This document shows positions 1 through 12,330 of a stretch of DNA of 64,000 nt, piece after piece. Numbering within the stretch: the stretch's first letter is position 1; every line of letters begins with the position of its first letter. This DNA is from Bog-473 sp963726135 (GTDB lineage: Bacteria > Actinomycetota > Acidimicrobiia > Acidimicrobiales > RAAP-2): contig CAVSBE010000007.1 of the NCBI GenBank assembly GCA_963726135.1, positions 10,600 through 74,599 on the forward strand, in the 5' to 3' direction. The notes below the pieces were generated by a model, which was not told the DNA's origin, searched no databases, and worked only from the letters and a program-made list of their open reading frames with translations. Made by a program: the position numbers and the translations under genes.

Positions 1-1
1 C

Positions 2-160
2 GTGTCGCAGAGCTTCAGCCAGCGCCTCTACGAGCAGGCGTCGGCCTCGGCCTCGACCGGTGGCGGCGTCGGTGAGGACGGCGCGGCCGGTCAGGGCCCG
101 ACGCAGGAGGGCGGCTCGGACGACGACGTCGTCGACGCCGAGATCGTGGATGAGAAGTGA
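2..160 (+). CDS. dnaK: DnaK (Hsp70) C-terminal end, partial
   Basis: Only the last 52 residues are inside the window; the gene begins upstream. The frame carries the end of the helical lid followed by a Gly/Ala/Ser-rich linker and the acidic tail DDVVDAEIVDEK, which is the conserved C-terminus of bacterial Hsp70 that recruits co-chaperones. The TGA stop at 158-160 overlaps the GTG start of grpE by 4 bases (GTGA), which suggests translational coupling. DnaK is the cytosolic ATP-dependent foldase partnered by the two following genes, GrpE and DnaJ. The identity rests on the tail motif plus gene order. Confidence 0.9.
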   Translation: MSQSFSQRLYEQASASASTGGGVGEDGAAGQGPTQEGGSDDDVVDAEIVDEK

Positions 161-777
161 GCTTCGGCGACGAGGCCGTGCCCGAGGAGGAGTCTGCCTT
201 CTCCGACGCCGAAGCTGCTGAGGAGGCGGCTGACGGGACCGCGAGCCCCGCGGCTTCGGTGCCGTCCGGGTCGAAGGGGAATGGGAATGAGTCGGCGCAC
301 TCGACCGCCCTGGCCGAGGAGGCCGACCCACGGGAGCTGCTGGTACGAGAGCGGGACGAGTACCTGCTCGCATTGCAGCGCACCCAGGCCGACTTCGAGA
401 ACTACCGTAAGCGGATCGCCCGTCTGCAGGAAGAGCAGTCCGCCCGCGCGTCGGCGACCCTGGTGGACAAGCTCATGCCGGTGCTCGACACGCTCGACCT
501 GGCCGAGGCCCATCTGAACGAGTCGCTCGAGGTGAGCGAGGACGGCAAGGCGCTGCGCGCGTCGCGGGCAATGCTCATGGACATCCTCTCCAAGGAGGGG
601 CTCGAGCGGGTCGACCAGGCGGGTGTCCCCTTCGACCCGTCCGTGCACGACGCCGTCGCGCGCGCCGAGGGTGAGGGCGGCGAGTCCGGTGAGCCGGTGG
701 TCGAGGAGGTCTTGCGCTCGGGGTACCGCTGGAAGGGACAGGTACTCCGCGCCGCCATGGTCCGTGTACGGGGGTGA
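157..777 (+). CDS. grpE: GrpE nucleotide exchange factor
   Basis: Encodes a 206-residue GrpE, the cytosolic factor that releases ADP from DnaK. Residues 1 to about 60 are acidic and Glu/Ala-rich, as is usual for the disordered arm. Residues ~65-135 form the long dimerising helix (LLALQRTQADFENYRKR, then LVDKLMPVLDTLDLA). The C-terminal beta domain holds the GrpE signature FDPSVHDAV and ends with GYRWKGQVLRAAMVRV. The GTG start overlaps the dnaK stop by 4 bases, and dnaJ follows after 8 bases, so the three genes form one operon. Regulation is expected through HspR encoded downstream. The length is normal for actinobacteria. Confidence 0.95.
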   Translation: MSFGDEAVPEEESAFSDAEAAEEAADGTASPAASVPSGSKGNGNESAHSTALAEEADPRELLVRERDEYLLALQRTQADFENYRKRIARLQEEQSARASATLVDKLMPVLDTLDLAEAHLNESLEVSEDGKALRASRAMLMDILSKEGLERVDQAGVPFDPSVHDAVARAEGEGGESGEPVVEEVLRSGYRWKGQVLRAAMVRVRG

Positions 778-785
778 ACTGACCC

Positions 786-1892
786 GTGGCCGCACAGCGT
801 GAATGGTTCGAGAAGGACTACTACAAGGTGCTCGGCGTCGTCCCGACGGCGTCGGACAAGGAGATCACGCGCGCCTACCGCAAGCTGGCGAAGGAGCACC
901 ACCCCGACGCCAACCCCGGGTCGGAGGAGCGATTCAAGGAGATCAGCGCGGCCTACGACGTACTCGGCGACGCGGAGAAGCGCAAGGAGTACGACGAGGT
1001 CCGCCGGCACGGCCCGGTGGGTGGCTTCGGCCAGCCTGGTGGTGGCACGTTCCGCATGGAGGACATGGGTGACCTGAGCGACCTCTTCGGAGGGCTGTTC
1101 GGCGGCGGCGCCGGGCGCACACGGACCCAGCGCGGACCCCAGCGCGGTGCCGACATGGAGGCGCAGCTCCACCTCTCGTTCCAGGACGCCGTGCACGGGG
1201 TCACCACGTCGGTGAACGTGCCGCAGGAGGTGCGTTGCTCGAACTGCCGCGGCAGCGGGGCGGCCCCCGGCACCTCGACGCACACCTGCCCGCGCTGTGG
1301 CGGGACGGGGAGCCTCAACGACAACCAGGGGCTGTTCTCCCTCAGCACCGTGTGCCCCGACTGTGTGGGCCGCGGCACGCTCTTCGACACGCCGTGCCCG
1401 GTCTGCCGTGGAACGGGCACGGAGCAGAAGGTGCGCTCCATCAAGGTCCGCATCCCGCCCGGGGTCGAGGGCGGTCAGCGGATCAGGGTCAAGGGCCGCG
1501 GCGCGCCCGGGCAGGGCATGGCGCCGCCCGGCGACCTCTATGTGGTCGTCCACGTCGCCCACCACCCGGTGTTCGGGCGCAGTGGGCGCAACCTCACCAT
1601 CACGGTGCCGATCACCTACCCCGAGGCGACGCTCGGCACGACGATCACCGTGCCCACCCTCGACAGCAAGGTGACGCTCAAGGTCCCGCCCGGCACGGCG
1701 TCGGGCAAGGTGCTGCGCGTGCGCGGCCGCGGTGTCCCGGGAGGTTCGGGCCGCAACGGGTCCAAGCCGGGCGACCTACTGGTCAAGGTGGAGATCGTGG
1801 TGCCGACGGAGCTCAACGACGAGCAGCGGGCGGCCGTCGAGTCGCTGGCCGAGGTCACCGAGGCGGCGCCGCGCATCGCGGTGGACGGGTGA
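786..1892 (+). CDS. dnaJ: Chaperone protein DnaJ (Hsp40)
   Basis: A 368-residue type I J-protein. The J domain spans residues ~11-75 with the HPD tripeptide at 39-41, which stimulates DnaK ATPase. A Gly/Phe-rich stretch follows at ~78-115. The zinc-binding domain has four CxxCxGxG-type repeats (CSNCRGSG, CPRCGGTG, CPDCVGRG, CPVCRGTG), all cysteines present. Two C-terminal substrate-binding beta domains complete the protein. It starts with GTG 8 bases after grpE, and its stop overlaps an ATG of hspR by one base. It delivers unfolded substrates to DnaK in the cytosol. Confidence 0.97.
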   Translation: MAAQREWFEKDYYKVLGVVPTASDKEITRAYRKLAKEHHPDANPGSEERFKEISAAYDVLGDAEKRKEYDEVRRHGPVGGFGQPGGGTFRMEDMGDLSDLFGGLFGGGAGRTRTQRGPQRGADMEAQLHLSFQDAVHGVTTSVNVPQEVRCSNCRGSGAAPGTSTHTCPRCGGTGSLNDNQGLFSLSTVCPDCVGRGTLFDTPCPVCRGTGTEQKVRSIKVRIPPGVEGGQRIRVKGRGAPGQGMAPPGDLYVVVHVAHHPVFGRSGRNLTITVPITYPEATLGTTITVPTLDSKVTLKVPPGTASGKVLRVRGRGVPGGSGRNGSKPGDLLVKVEIVVPTELNDEQRAAVESLAEVTEAAPRIAVDG

Positions 1893-2311
1893 TGAGGTCG
1901 CGGGGTGATCGGGTGATGGGCGACCGCGACGCCAACCAGGCCGTCTACGTCATCTCGGTCGCGGCCGAGCTGACCGGGATGCACCCGCAGACCCTGCGCA
2001 TCTACGAGCGCAAGGGACTGCTCGACCCGTCGCGCACGAGCGGCGGGAGCCGGCGGTTCTCGGAACGCGATTTAGAGCGGCTGCGTCACATCCAGGAGCT
2101 GACGGCGACCGGATTGAACCTCGAGGGGGTCCGGCGGGTGCTCCAGCTCGAGACCGAGCTGGCCCGGTTGCGCGAGGAACTGGTGGCGGTGCGGGCCCAG
2201 GCGCTCGACGCCGTCGCCGCCACCCACCGCCAGTACCGGCGTGACCTCGTTCCCGTGCGCCAGGCCTTGACGCCGTACCGCGGGCGCCGCACGAGAGCGT
2301 CGGGGTCGTGA
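1892..2311 (+). CDS. hspR: HspR, MerR-family heat-shock repressor
   Basis: A small MerR-family protein (139 residues from the ATG at 1892, 131 from the in-frame ATG at 1916). The winged HTH reads YVISVAAELTGMHPQTLR followed by IYERKGLLDPSRTSGGSRRF, which is close to known actinobacterial HspR proteins. A coiled-coil dimerisation helix follows (RRVLQLETELARLREEL). In Streptomyces and Mycobacterium, HspR binds inverted repeats upstream of dnaK and clpB and uses DnaK as co-repressor. The 1892 start is chosen because it forms a TGATG junction with dnaJ, but 1916 matches the usual N-terminus better. No canonical HspR box is visible before clpB; the dnaK promoter lies outside the window. Confidence 0.9.
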   Translation: MRSRGDRVMGDRDANQAVYVISVAAELTGMHPQTLRIYERKGLLDPSRTSGGSRRFSERDLERLRHIQELTATGLNLEGVRRVLQLETELARLREELVAVRAQALDAVAATHRQYRRDLVPVRQALTPYRGRRTRASGS

Positions 2312-2321
2312 CGCGGCGCCC

Positions 2322-2381
2322 GGACACCACGAACAGCGGGAACACCACGCGGAACACCACGAAACGCGAGAACACCACGAG
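2322..2381 (+). repeat. Four short direct repeats between hspR and clpB
   Basis: The gap between hspR and clpB holds four near-identical direct repeats of core GAACACCACG (the first copy reads GGACACCACG), starting at about 2322, 2339, 2351 and 2370. They are purine/AC-rich on the plus strand and resemble neither an IS end nor a canonical HspR inverted repeat. They could be an iterated binding site, a leader-RNA element or simple slippage. The function is unknown. Confidence 0.6.
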
Positions 2382-2426
2382 GAGCAAGGACCGGAACACG
2401 AAGACCGTGACGAGAGGGACGGGCGC

Positions 2427-4916
<2,490 letters not shown>

Positions 4917-5215
4917 GACGTCCATGGTTGGAGGGGACGGGGACGGGGACCGGGACGCTCGTCTCGGCCGGGAATGTCTCTCTGCAGACTATAACCAAAC
5001 GTGTTTACAGTTTCAGGAGAGACCCCGGCGACGGGCCATCGGCCCCCGGGGTTGAGCTCCCTCAGACGAGCACCTCGGTGGGAGTGAACTCGGCGACGAG
5101 CGTGCGGCCGATACCCGGGGACGAGGGTGGTCAAACCACCCCATTTCCGGAGCCCCATTTCGGGGAGGGGTACACTGGGTCGTAATCCGAAGCGACTGAG
5201 CGAACGGAGAGACGC
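4917..5215 (+). promoter_or_regulatory. clpB-purA intergenic region with hairpins
   Basis: This 299-base gap has no credible gene. It begins with short GGGACG-type direct repeats just after the clpB stop. At about 4987-5023 lies a degenerate relative of the palindromic element found again at 10951, 19165 and 26351. A perfect 6-bp inverted repeat GGGTGG-TCAAA-CCACCC sits at 5125-5141. TACACT at about 5171-5176 is a plausible -10 for purA. The hairpin lies 75 bases before the purA start and could act as a terminator-like or operator element. Confidence 0.45.
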
Positions 5216-6495
5216 GTGCCCGCAACCGTAGTGGTCGGGACCCAGTGGGGCGACGAGGGGAAGGGCAAGCTCACCGATCACCTCGCCCGCGAGATGCACA
5301 TGGTCGTGCGCTACCAGGGTGGCCACAACGCCGGCCACCGCATCGTCGTCCACGGCGAAGCCTTCGCCCTCCAGCTCGTGCCGAGCGGGATCCTCTACGA
5401 CCACATCACGCCCATCATCGGCAACGGCGTCGTCGTGGACCCGCCGTGCTCCTCGAGGAACTCGACATGCTGGCCGCCAAGGGCGTCGACACCTCCCGCC
5501 TGGTCGTGAGCGGTAACGCCCACCTGATCATGCCGTACCACCAGGAGCTCGACCGGGTGACCGAGCGCTTCCTCGGGAAGAACGCGCTGGGGACGACCAA
5601 GCGCGGCATCGGCCCTGCCTACGCCGACAAGGCCTCCCGCGTCGGGATCCGCGTGCAGGACCTCTTCGACCCCAAGATCTTCCGCCAGAAGCTCGACGTC
5701 GCCCTCAAGGAGAAGAACGCCGTCCTGGCCAAGGTGTACAACCGGCTGCCGCTGGCGGCCGCCGACATCGCGGAGCGCTACCTGGGCGAGTACGCCCCCC
5801 GGATCGAGCCGATGGTGGGCGACACGGTGGGCATGGTCCACGACGCCATGGACAAGGGCCGCCAGGTCCTGCTGGAGGGCGCCCAGGCCACCTTCTTGGA
5901 TCTCGACCACGGGACCTATCCCTTCGTGACGTCCTCCAACCCCGTCGCCGGGGGCGCCTGCACCGGGTCGGGTCTCGGCCCCCGTGACATCGACCGGGTG
6001 ATCGGCATCGCCAAGGCCTACGTCACCCGCGTCGGCGCCGGGCCGTTCCCGACCGAGCAGGAGAACGACGTCGGCGAGCTGCTCGTCGAACGCGGCCACG
6101 AGTTCGGGACCAACACCGGGCGCAAGCGGCGCTGCGGATGGTTCGACGCCGTCATGCTGCGCCAGGCGGTGCGCCTCAACTCGCTGACGGATGTGGCGCT
6201 TACCAAGCTCGACGTCCTCGACACCTTCGAGACCGTCAAGGTCTGCGTCGCCTACGAGGCCGACGGCATCCGCTTCACCCACCTGCCGTACCACCAGTCG
6301 ACATTCCACAAGGCGGTGCCCGTCTACGAGGAGCTGCCCGGCTGGTGCACGGACCTCGAGCGCGGCCACCGCCCCCGGCGACCTGCCCGCGGCCGCCCGT
6401 GACTACATTGCGTTCTTGTCCGAGCAGATCGGCGTGCCCGTCCGCCTCGTCGGGGTGGGCCCGGGCCGCGAACAGACCGTCTCCTTCGCCACCGC

Positions 6496-6499
<4 letters not shown>
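5216..6499 (+). CDS. purA: Adenylosuccinate synthetase PurA (two compensating frameshifts)
   Basis: Converts IMP plus aspartate and GTP to adenylosuccinate, the first step from IMP to AMP. The N-terminus has GTQWGDEGKGK and GHNAGH (IMP/GTP site); the middle carries GTTKRGIGPAY, LLEGAQATFLDLDHGTYPFVT and RKRRCGWFDAV. The reading frame shifts by -1 at about 5440-5446 (one base lost before AVLLEELDML) and by +1 at about 6357-6362, after which the C-terminus reads YIAFLSEQIGVPVRLVGVGP. Together they restore the frame and give a normal ~427-residue protein. The two indels and intact flanking homology favour sequence error over decay. purD overlaps its stop (GTGA). Confidence 0.93.
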
Positions 6500-7781
<1,282 letters not shown>

Positions 7782-7785
<4 letters not shown>

Positions 7786-9086
7786 TCCCGCGCTACGCAC
7801 CGGCCGACATGGCCGCGCTGTTCAGCGACGCCGCCCGCTTCTCGCTCTGGCTCGAGGTCGAGCTCCTGGCCACCGAGGCGCAGGCCGCCCTGGGCATCGT
7901 GCCGGCGGACGAGGCGGCCACCTGCCGGGCCAAGGCGCCGGTGGTCGACGAGGTCTTCGTCGCCGACGTGCTCGATCGCGAGAAGGTCACCGACCACGAC
8001 GTCGCCGCCTTCGTCGACGTCGTGCAGGAGCGCATCGGCGCGCCGGCCGGCTCGCACATCCACTACGGGCTGACCTCCTCGGACGTGGTGGACACCGCGC
8101 TGTGCGCCACGCTCACCCGGGCGGCCGAACTCCTGCTCGACGACCTCAATGCGTTCGTCGCCGCGCTGAAGGCCCGGGCCCTCGAGCTCATGCACGTCCC
8201 TGTCACCGGGCGCACCCACGGCATGCACGCCGAGCCCACCACGTTCGGTGTGAAGTTCGCGTTGTGGGCCCTGCAGGCCGACCGCGACCGCCGCCGCCTG
8301 CGCGCGGCCCGCGACGCCGTCGCCGTCGGCAAGCTGTCGGGCGCGGTCGGCACCTACTCCAACATCGACCCGGCGGTCGAGTCCCGGGTCTGCGCCGCCC
8401 TCGGCCTGACCCCGGTGCCGGCCACCCAGGTGATCGCGCGTGACCGCCACGCCGAGTACTTCGCGGCCTGCGCCTCCATCGGAGCCACCATCGAGCTGAT
8501 GTGCACCGAGGTCAGGCACCTGGCCCGCAGCGAGGTGGGCGAGGCGGAGGAGCCCTTCGGCGCCGGGCAGAAGGGCAGCTCGGCCATGCCGCACAAGCGC
8601 AACCCCATCCTCTCGGAGCGGCTCTGCGGCCTGGCCCGACTGCTCCGCGGGTACCTCGGGGCGGGACTCGAGGACGTGGCGCTGTGGCACGAGCGGGACA
8701 TCTCGCACAGCTCGGTCGAGCGGGTGGCCCTGCCCGACGCCTCCATGCTCGCCTGCTACATGCTGCGCAAGGCGACGGGACTGGCGGCAGGGCTGGTGAT
8801 CCACCCCGACCGCGCGCTCGCCAACCTCACGGAGGGCTCGCTCGGTCTCGTCTTCTCCCAGTCCGTGCTGCTGGCCCTGGTGGACGCCGGCCTGACCCGG
8901 GACGAGGCTTACCGCGTCGTCCAGCGCGACGCCCGGGCGGCCTGGTCCGAGCGCCGCCACTTGCGCGCGGTGCTCGAGGCCGATCCGGAGGCCACGCTGA
9001 CCCTCGCCCAGCTCGATGCGTCCTTCGACCTCTCGCGCAGCCTCCGCCACGTCGATCGCTTCGCCGACGCCGTCGCCGTGCTGTGA
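7782..9086 (+). CDS. purB: Adenylosuccinate lyase PurB
   Basis: A 434-residue fumarase/aspartase-superfamily lyase that acts twice in the pathway, cleaving SAICAR to AICAR and adenylosuccinate to AMP. Seen features are the histidine/threonine substrate-binding segments HIHYGLTSSDVVDTA and TGRTHGMHAEPT, and the family signature GQKGSSAMPHKRNPI carrying the catalytic loop serine. The ATG overlaps the purD stop (ATGA) and the stop overlaps the purC GTG (GTGA). Nearness to purA and purC fits its dual role. The protein is full length. Confidence 0.97.
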
Positions 9087-9979
9087 CGTTGGAGCTGCCC
9101 CGGGTTCACTCGGGCAAGGTGCGCGAGCTCTACGACGCGGGGGAGGGACGCCTCCTCATGGTCGCCTCGGACCGGGTGAGCGCGTTCGACGTGATTATGG
9201 CCGAGCCCATCACCGACAAGGGGCGCGTGCTGACGGCGATGACGTCCTTCTGGTGCGAGGAGATGGCCGACGTGGTGCCGGGCACCATCCTGGCGGAGGA
9301 CCCGGCTGACATCGAGGAGGCGCTGGGCGGCGCCGCCCTGCCCGCCGGCTGGGCCGGCCGCGCCGTGCTGGTGCGCCGCGCCGAGATGCTCCAGCTCGAG
9401 TGCATCGTGCGGGGCTACCTGGCCGGGCAGGCGTACGAGGAGTACGAGCGGGCGGGGACGGTGCACGGCACCCCGATGCCCCCCGGCCTGCAGCTGGCCA
9501 GCCGGCTGGCGGAGCCGATCTTCACACCCTCGACCAAGGCCGCCGAGGGGCACGACGTCAACATCGACTTCGCGGCCGCGGCCGACCTGGTGGGCCGCGA
9601 GACGGCCACCACCGCCAGAGACATCTGCCTCGAGCTCTACCGGCGGGCTGCCGCACGCGCGGCCGAGGCCGGCTTCGTGCTGGCCGACACGAAGTTCGAG
9701 CTGGGTTACGTCGACGGCGCACTCAGCCTGTGCGACGAGGTGTGCACGCCGGACTCGTCGCGCTACTGGCCCGCCGACGAGGTGGTGCCGGGGCTGACGC
9801 CGCCCGCCTTCGACAAGCAGCCTCTCCGGGACTGGCTCGCCGCGCAGCCCTGGGACCGCACACCGCCCCCGCCGCCGCTGCCCGCCGCGGTGACGACCGC
9901 GCTGTCGGAGCGCTACGTCGCCGCCTACGAGCGCATAACCGGGCGCGCGTTGGACGACTGGTACGGTGCGACGCCATGA
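9083..9979 (+). CDS. purC: SAICAR synthetase PurC
   Basis: A 298-residue SAICAR synthetase (CAIR + aspartate + ATP). Signatures include VHSGKVRELYDAG, LMVASDRVSAFDVIM, EMLQLECIVRGYLAG, DTKFELGYVDG and DEVCTPDSSRYWPAD, in family order. The GTG at 9083 overlaps the purB stop and is the only start that preserves the N-terminal strand ELPRVHSGKVREL. The stop overlaps the purS ATG. The length is that of the longer actinobacterial/eukaryote-like form rather than the ~240-residue E. coli form. Confidence 0.97.
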   Translation: MTLELPRVHSGKVRELYDAGEGRLLMVASDRVSAFDVIMAEPITDKGRVLTAMTSFWCEEMADVVPGTILAEDPADIEEALGGAALPAGWAGRAVLVRRAEMLQLECIVRGYLAGQAYEEYERAGTVHGTPMPPGLQLASRLAEPIFTPSTKAAEGHDVNIDFAAAADLVGRETATTARDICLELYRRAAARAAEAGFVLADTKFELGYVDGALSLCDEVCTPDSSRYWPADEVVPGLTPPAFDKQPLRDWLAAQPWDRTPPPPPLPAAVTTALSERYVAAYERITGRALDDWYGATP

Positions 9980-10227
9980 GGTTCCGGGCGCGCGTGGAGG
10001 TGCAGCTGCGGCCCGGGATCGCCGACCCCGAGGGTGCGACCATCGAGCGCGCGCTGCCCGCGCTCGGCTTCGACGGCGTGCAGCACGTCCGGGCCGGGCG
10101 CTCCTTCAGCTTCGAGGTCGACGCGCCCGACGAGGGGGCGGCCCGCACGACGGCCACCGAGCTGGCCGACCGCCTCCTGGCCAACCCTGTGATCGAACAG
10201 AGCCGGCTCGAGCTCGAGGCGATCTGA
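9976..10227 (+). CDS. purS: FGAM synthase small subunit PurS
   Basis: An 83-residue PurS, which bridges PurL and PurQ in the three-subunit FGAM synthase and helps ammonia transfer. The sequence begins MRFRARVEVQLRPGIADPEG and has the typical central ALPALGFDGVQHVRAGRSF and C-terminal LADRLLANPVIEQ. The ATG overlaps the purC stop by 4 bases and the gene is directly followed by purQ, the expected partner. Small size is normal for the family. Confidence 0.95.
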   Translation: MRFRARVEVQLRPGIADPEGATIERALPALGFDGVQHVRAGRSFSFEVDAPDEGAARTTATELADRLLANPVIEQSRLELEAI

Positions 10228-10228
10228 G

Positions 10229-10909
10229 TTGGCGCCGCGCATCGGCGTCGTCGTCTTCCCCGGGACGAACTGTGAGCACGACGTCGTGCAGGCGGCCGAG
10301 GCGGCGGGCGGCACCGGCGTGCTCCTCTGGCATGGCGCGGCCCGGCTCGACGCCGTCGACGCCGTGGTGCTCCCGGGCGGCTTCGCCCACGGTGACTACC
10401 TGCGCCCCGGCGCGCTGGCCCGTTTCTCACCGGTCATGGAGGCGGTGCGTGACTTCGCCCGCTCCGGCGGCCCGGTCGTCGGCATCTGCAACGGCTTCCA
10501 GGTCCTGACCGAGGCGGCCCTGCTCCCGGGCGCGCTGCAGAAGAATGGTCGGCTGCGGTTCTTGTGCCAGCCGGCCCGGCTCGTGGTCACCTCGACGGCG
10601 TCGGTGCTCACGTCGGGGACGCGGGCGGGCGACGAGCTCGTCATCCCCATCAACCACTTCTCTGGCAATTACACCTGTGACGATGACACGCTGCACCGCC
10701 TGCAGGCGGAGGGTCGCATCGTGCTGCGCTACGCGGACAACCCCAACGGGTCGGTGGACGCGATCGCCGGCATCGCCAACGAGGCCGGCAACGTCGTGGG
10801 CCTCATGCCGCACCCCGAGCGCGCCAGTTCCGCGCTCCTCGGCTCCGTGGACGGGCTCGTGCTGTTGCGCTCGCTCGTTGCGGCGGCGTCGGCGCGCGCC
10901 GCGGCCTGA
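10229..10909 (+). CDS. purQ: FGAM synthase glutamine amidotransferase subunit PurQ
   Basis: A 226-residue class I glutamine amidotransferase that supplies ammonia to PurL. The nucleophile is Cys87 in VVGICNGFQVL. The His/Glu of the triad lie in GLMPHPERASS near the C-terminus, and the N-terminus is IGVVVFPGTNCEHDVVQA. The apparent start is TTG, one base after the purS stop. The partner gene purL is not next, as is usual, but lies 2.8 kb downstream beyond an unrelated insertion. The protein itself is complete. Confidence 0.96.
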   Translation: MAPRIGVVVFPGTNCEHDVVQAAEAAGGTGVLLWHGAARLDAVDAVVLPGGFAHGDYLRPGALARFSPVMEAVRDFARSGGPVVGICNGFQVLTEAALLPGALQKNGRLRFLCQPARLVVTSTASVLTSGTRAGDELVIPINHFSGNYTCDDDTLHRLQAEGRIVLRYADNPNGSVDAIAGIANEAGNVVGLMPHPERASSALLGSVDGLVLLRSLVAAASARAAA

Positions 10910-10950
10910 TGCCGGGGAGGGTCAGCGGCCCGTCCCCGGGCGCACTTTTC

Positions 10951-10990
10951 GGGAACTATCAACGAACTCGCTGAGAGTTTTCAGAAACAT
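10951..10990 (+). repeat. Palindromic intergenic element, copy 2
   Basis: Forty-one bases after purQ lies GGGAACTATCAACG, then CGCTGAGAGTTTTC after a 4-base gap, an imperfect inverted repeat. Related sequences occur after pyrE (about 19165) and, as a better palindrome in inverse orientation, at 26351-26384. Position just past the end of operons suggests a terminator-like or regulatory hairpin, but no U-tract follows. Confidence 0.5.
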
Positions 10991-11064
10991 CCCCGGCCTC
11001 CGAGGCCACTGCCAGTGCCCAACCAGACGCCGGCCAAGCCGACCGGCTCAGCCGCTCAACCGGT

Positions 11065-11496
11065 TCAGGAGCGGGCGGCGCGCGAGATCTCGGCCTTCTG
11101 GAGGACGGCCGCGCTCACGCCGGCCGCCCGCCAGGTCGAGTACGTGATGCCCTTGCGTTCGCCGTAGGCCTTGGCCACCTTGGTGAATTGCTTCTCCAGC
11201 GCGGTGAGGTCCTTCACCTGGTCCACCCGGGACCGCTCGTCGAGCAGGTCCTTCTGTTCCTGGAGCAGATGGAGCCGGGTCAGCGCGTCGGCCGCCGCCA
11301 GCTGGGACTCGATCGAGGCCAGCCGGCGGTCGATGGAGGCCGGCGTGCGCTTGCGGCCGCGCTTGGGTTTGGAGGTCTCGAGTGCCTCGAGATAGTGACG
11401 CACGGTTGCACTCTCGGCACGCCCACGAGCCAGGGCGGCCTTGTGGCCGCTGCTCATGGGCTTGCGGGGAGCCGGAGTTTTTGTCTTTGTTGCCAT
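11065..11496 (-). CDS. Conserved actinobacterial basic protein, function unknown
   Basis: A 143-residue protein with a Lys/Pro/Ala-rich N-terminus (MATKTKTPAPRKPMSSGHKA), then a Lys/Arg-rich patch (KPKRGRKRTPASIDRRLA), two helices with coiled-coil character (residues ~70-115), and a C-terminal segment KAYGERKGITYSTWRAAGVS. I recognise it as resembling a widespread uncharacterised actinobacterial family, but no function can be assigned. The basic N-terminus could bind nucleic acid. It is transcribed convergently towards purQ and is part of the insertion separating purQ from purL. Confidence 0.75.
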   Translation of the reverse strand: MATKTKTPAPRKPMSSGHKAALARGRAESATVRHYLEALETSKPKRGRKRTPASIDRRLASIESQLAAADALTRLHLLQEQKDLLDERSRVDQVKDLTALEKQFTKVAKAYGERKGITYSTWRAAGVSAAVLQKAEISRAARS

Positions 11497-11709
11497 GCTC
11501 CCATTGTGACCTATCGCCACCGGCCATATGCGGCAAGGAACACTGTTTCTTTGGCGGCGTTTCACAACATTCCATTTGGGTTGCGGGGCGCCAATCCATC
11601 GCCCCAATTCTGCGGCCGCGATCGGCCAATGCACGGAGCCGGCGGGGCGGCATTGGACCCTTGCGCAGGGGGCCATTTTCATCCGGGGGGACAGGGTTAC
11701 CCTGCTGTC

Positions 11710-12153
11710 GTGACGGCAGCGGGCGCTCCCGTGGTGGAGGCACGGAACCGGCGGGCCATGGCGGGCCTGCTCCTGGCGGCCGCCCTCCTCGTCGTGGCCT
11801 ACTGGGTCGCCTGGCTGACCCACCGCTCCCTCGTGGCGTCGGAGTCGGGCACCGGGTACACCCAGTTCGAGGACGCGTTCCCGCTGGCCGACGGCTGGCT
11901 GGTCCTGTGCCTGGTCGCTGCCGCCTACTGCCTGCTGACGGCACGGCGGGCCGCCCTGTTCTGGCTCCTGGCCGGAGGCGGCGCCGGGCTGTACCTGTGC
12001 GCGATGGACGTGCTCTACGACCTGCAACACGGCGTCTGGGGCAAGGGCGGCAACGGGGCGATGGAATTGGTGATCAACGCCGTCACGCTGGGCCTGTCGG
12101 TCTTCGTGTTGCGCTGGACCTGGATGCGCCGCGAGGCGCTGCTGTCGCCGTGA
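11710..12153 (+). CDS. Small integral membrane protein, unknown
   Basis: A 147-residue protein with four predicted membrane helices: residues ~16-36 (AGLLLAAALLVVAYWVAWL), ~60-77, ~85-105 and ~120-137. A short polar loop carries YTQFEDAFPLADGW. No catalytic motif is visible. The GTG start is the likely one because the upstream open frame is antisense to the neighbouring basic-protein gene. It ends in a GTGA overlap with the methyltransferase remnant, so the two were probably one operon. Confidence 0.65.
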   Translation: MTAAGAPVVEARNRRAMAGLLLAAALLVVAYWVAWLTHRSLVASESGTGYTQFEDAFPLADGWLVLCLVAAAYCLLTARRAALFWLLAGGGAGLYLCAMDVLYDLQHGVWGKGGNGAMELVINAVTLGLSVFVLRWTWMRREALLSP

Positions 12154-12330
12154 GCCAATTCCACTTCGACCCGGACACCTACTTGGACCTCATGCGGGCC
12201 GAGGTGCCCGCGTACGGACGGCTGCAGGAGGCGGTCGCCGCGGCGAGTGTGGGCGTGGCGGCCACGCGGGTGCTCGGCCTCGGGACGGGGACGGGCGGGA
12301 CCCTGGCCGCCGTCCTCGGCCGCCCTCAGC
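12150..12330 (+). pseudogene. Methyltransferase N-terminal remnant
   Basis: From the GTG at 12150 (overlapping the previous stop) about 57 codons read like the start of a class I SAM-dependent methyltransferase: FDPDTYLDLMRAEVPAYGRL, then the SAM-binding glycine loop VLGLGTGTGGTLAAVLG. Homology stops near 12325, exactly where the 3' end of the convergent patatin gene begins. The frame stays open to 12554, but only as antisense of patatin. The rest of the enzyme is absent, so this is a truncated gene. The best explanation is a deletion or insertion junction at about 12320-12330. Confidence 0.6.

Noticed and set aside
2322..2381. Possible small CRISPR in the hspR-clpB gap
   Set aside because: Repeats are only ~10 bases, spacing is irregular, and no cas genes are present.
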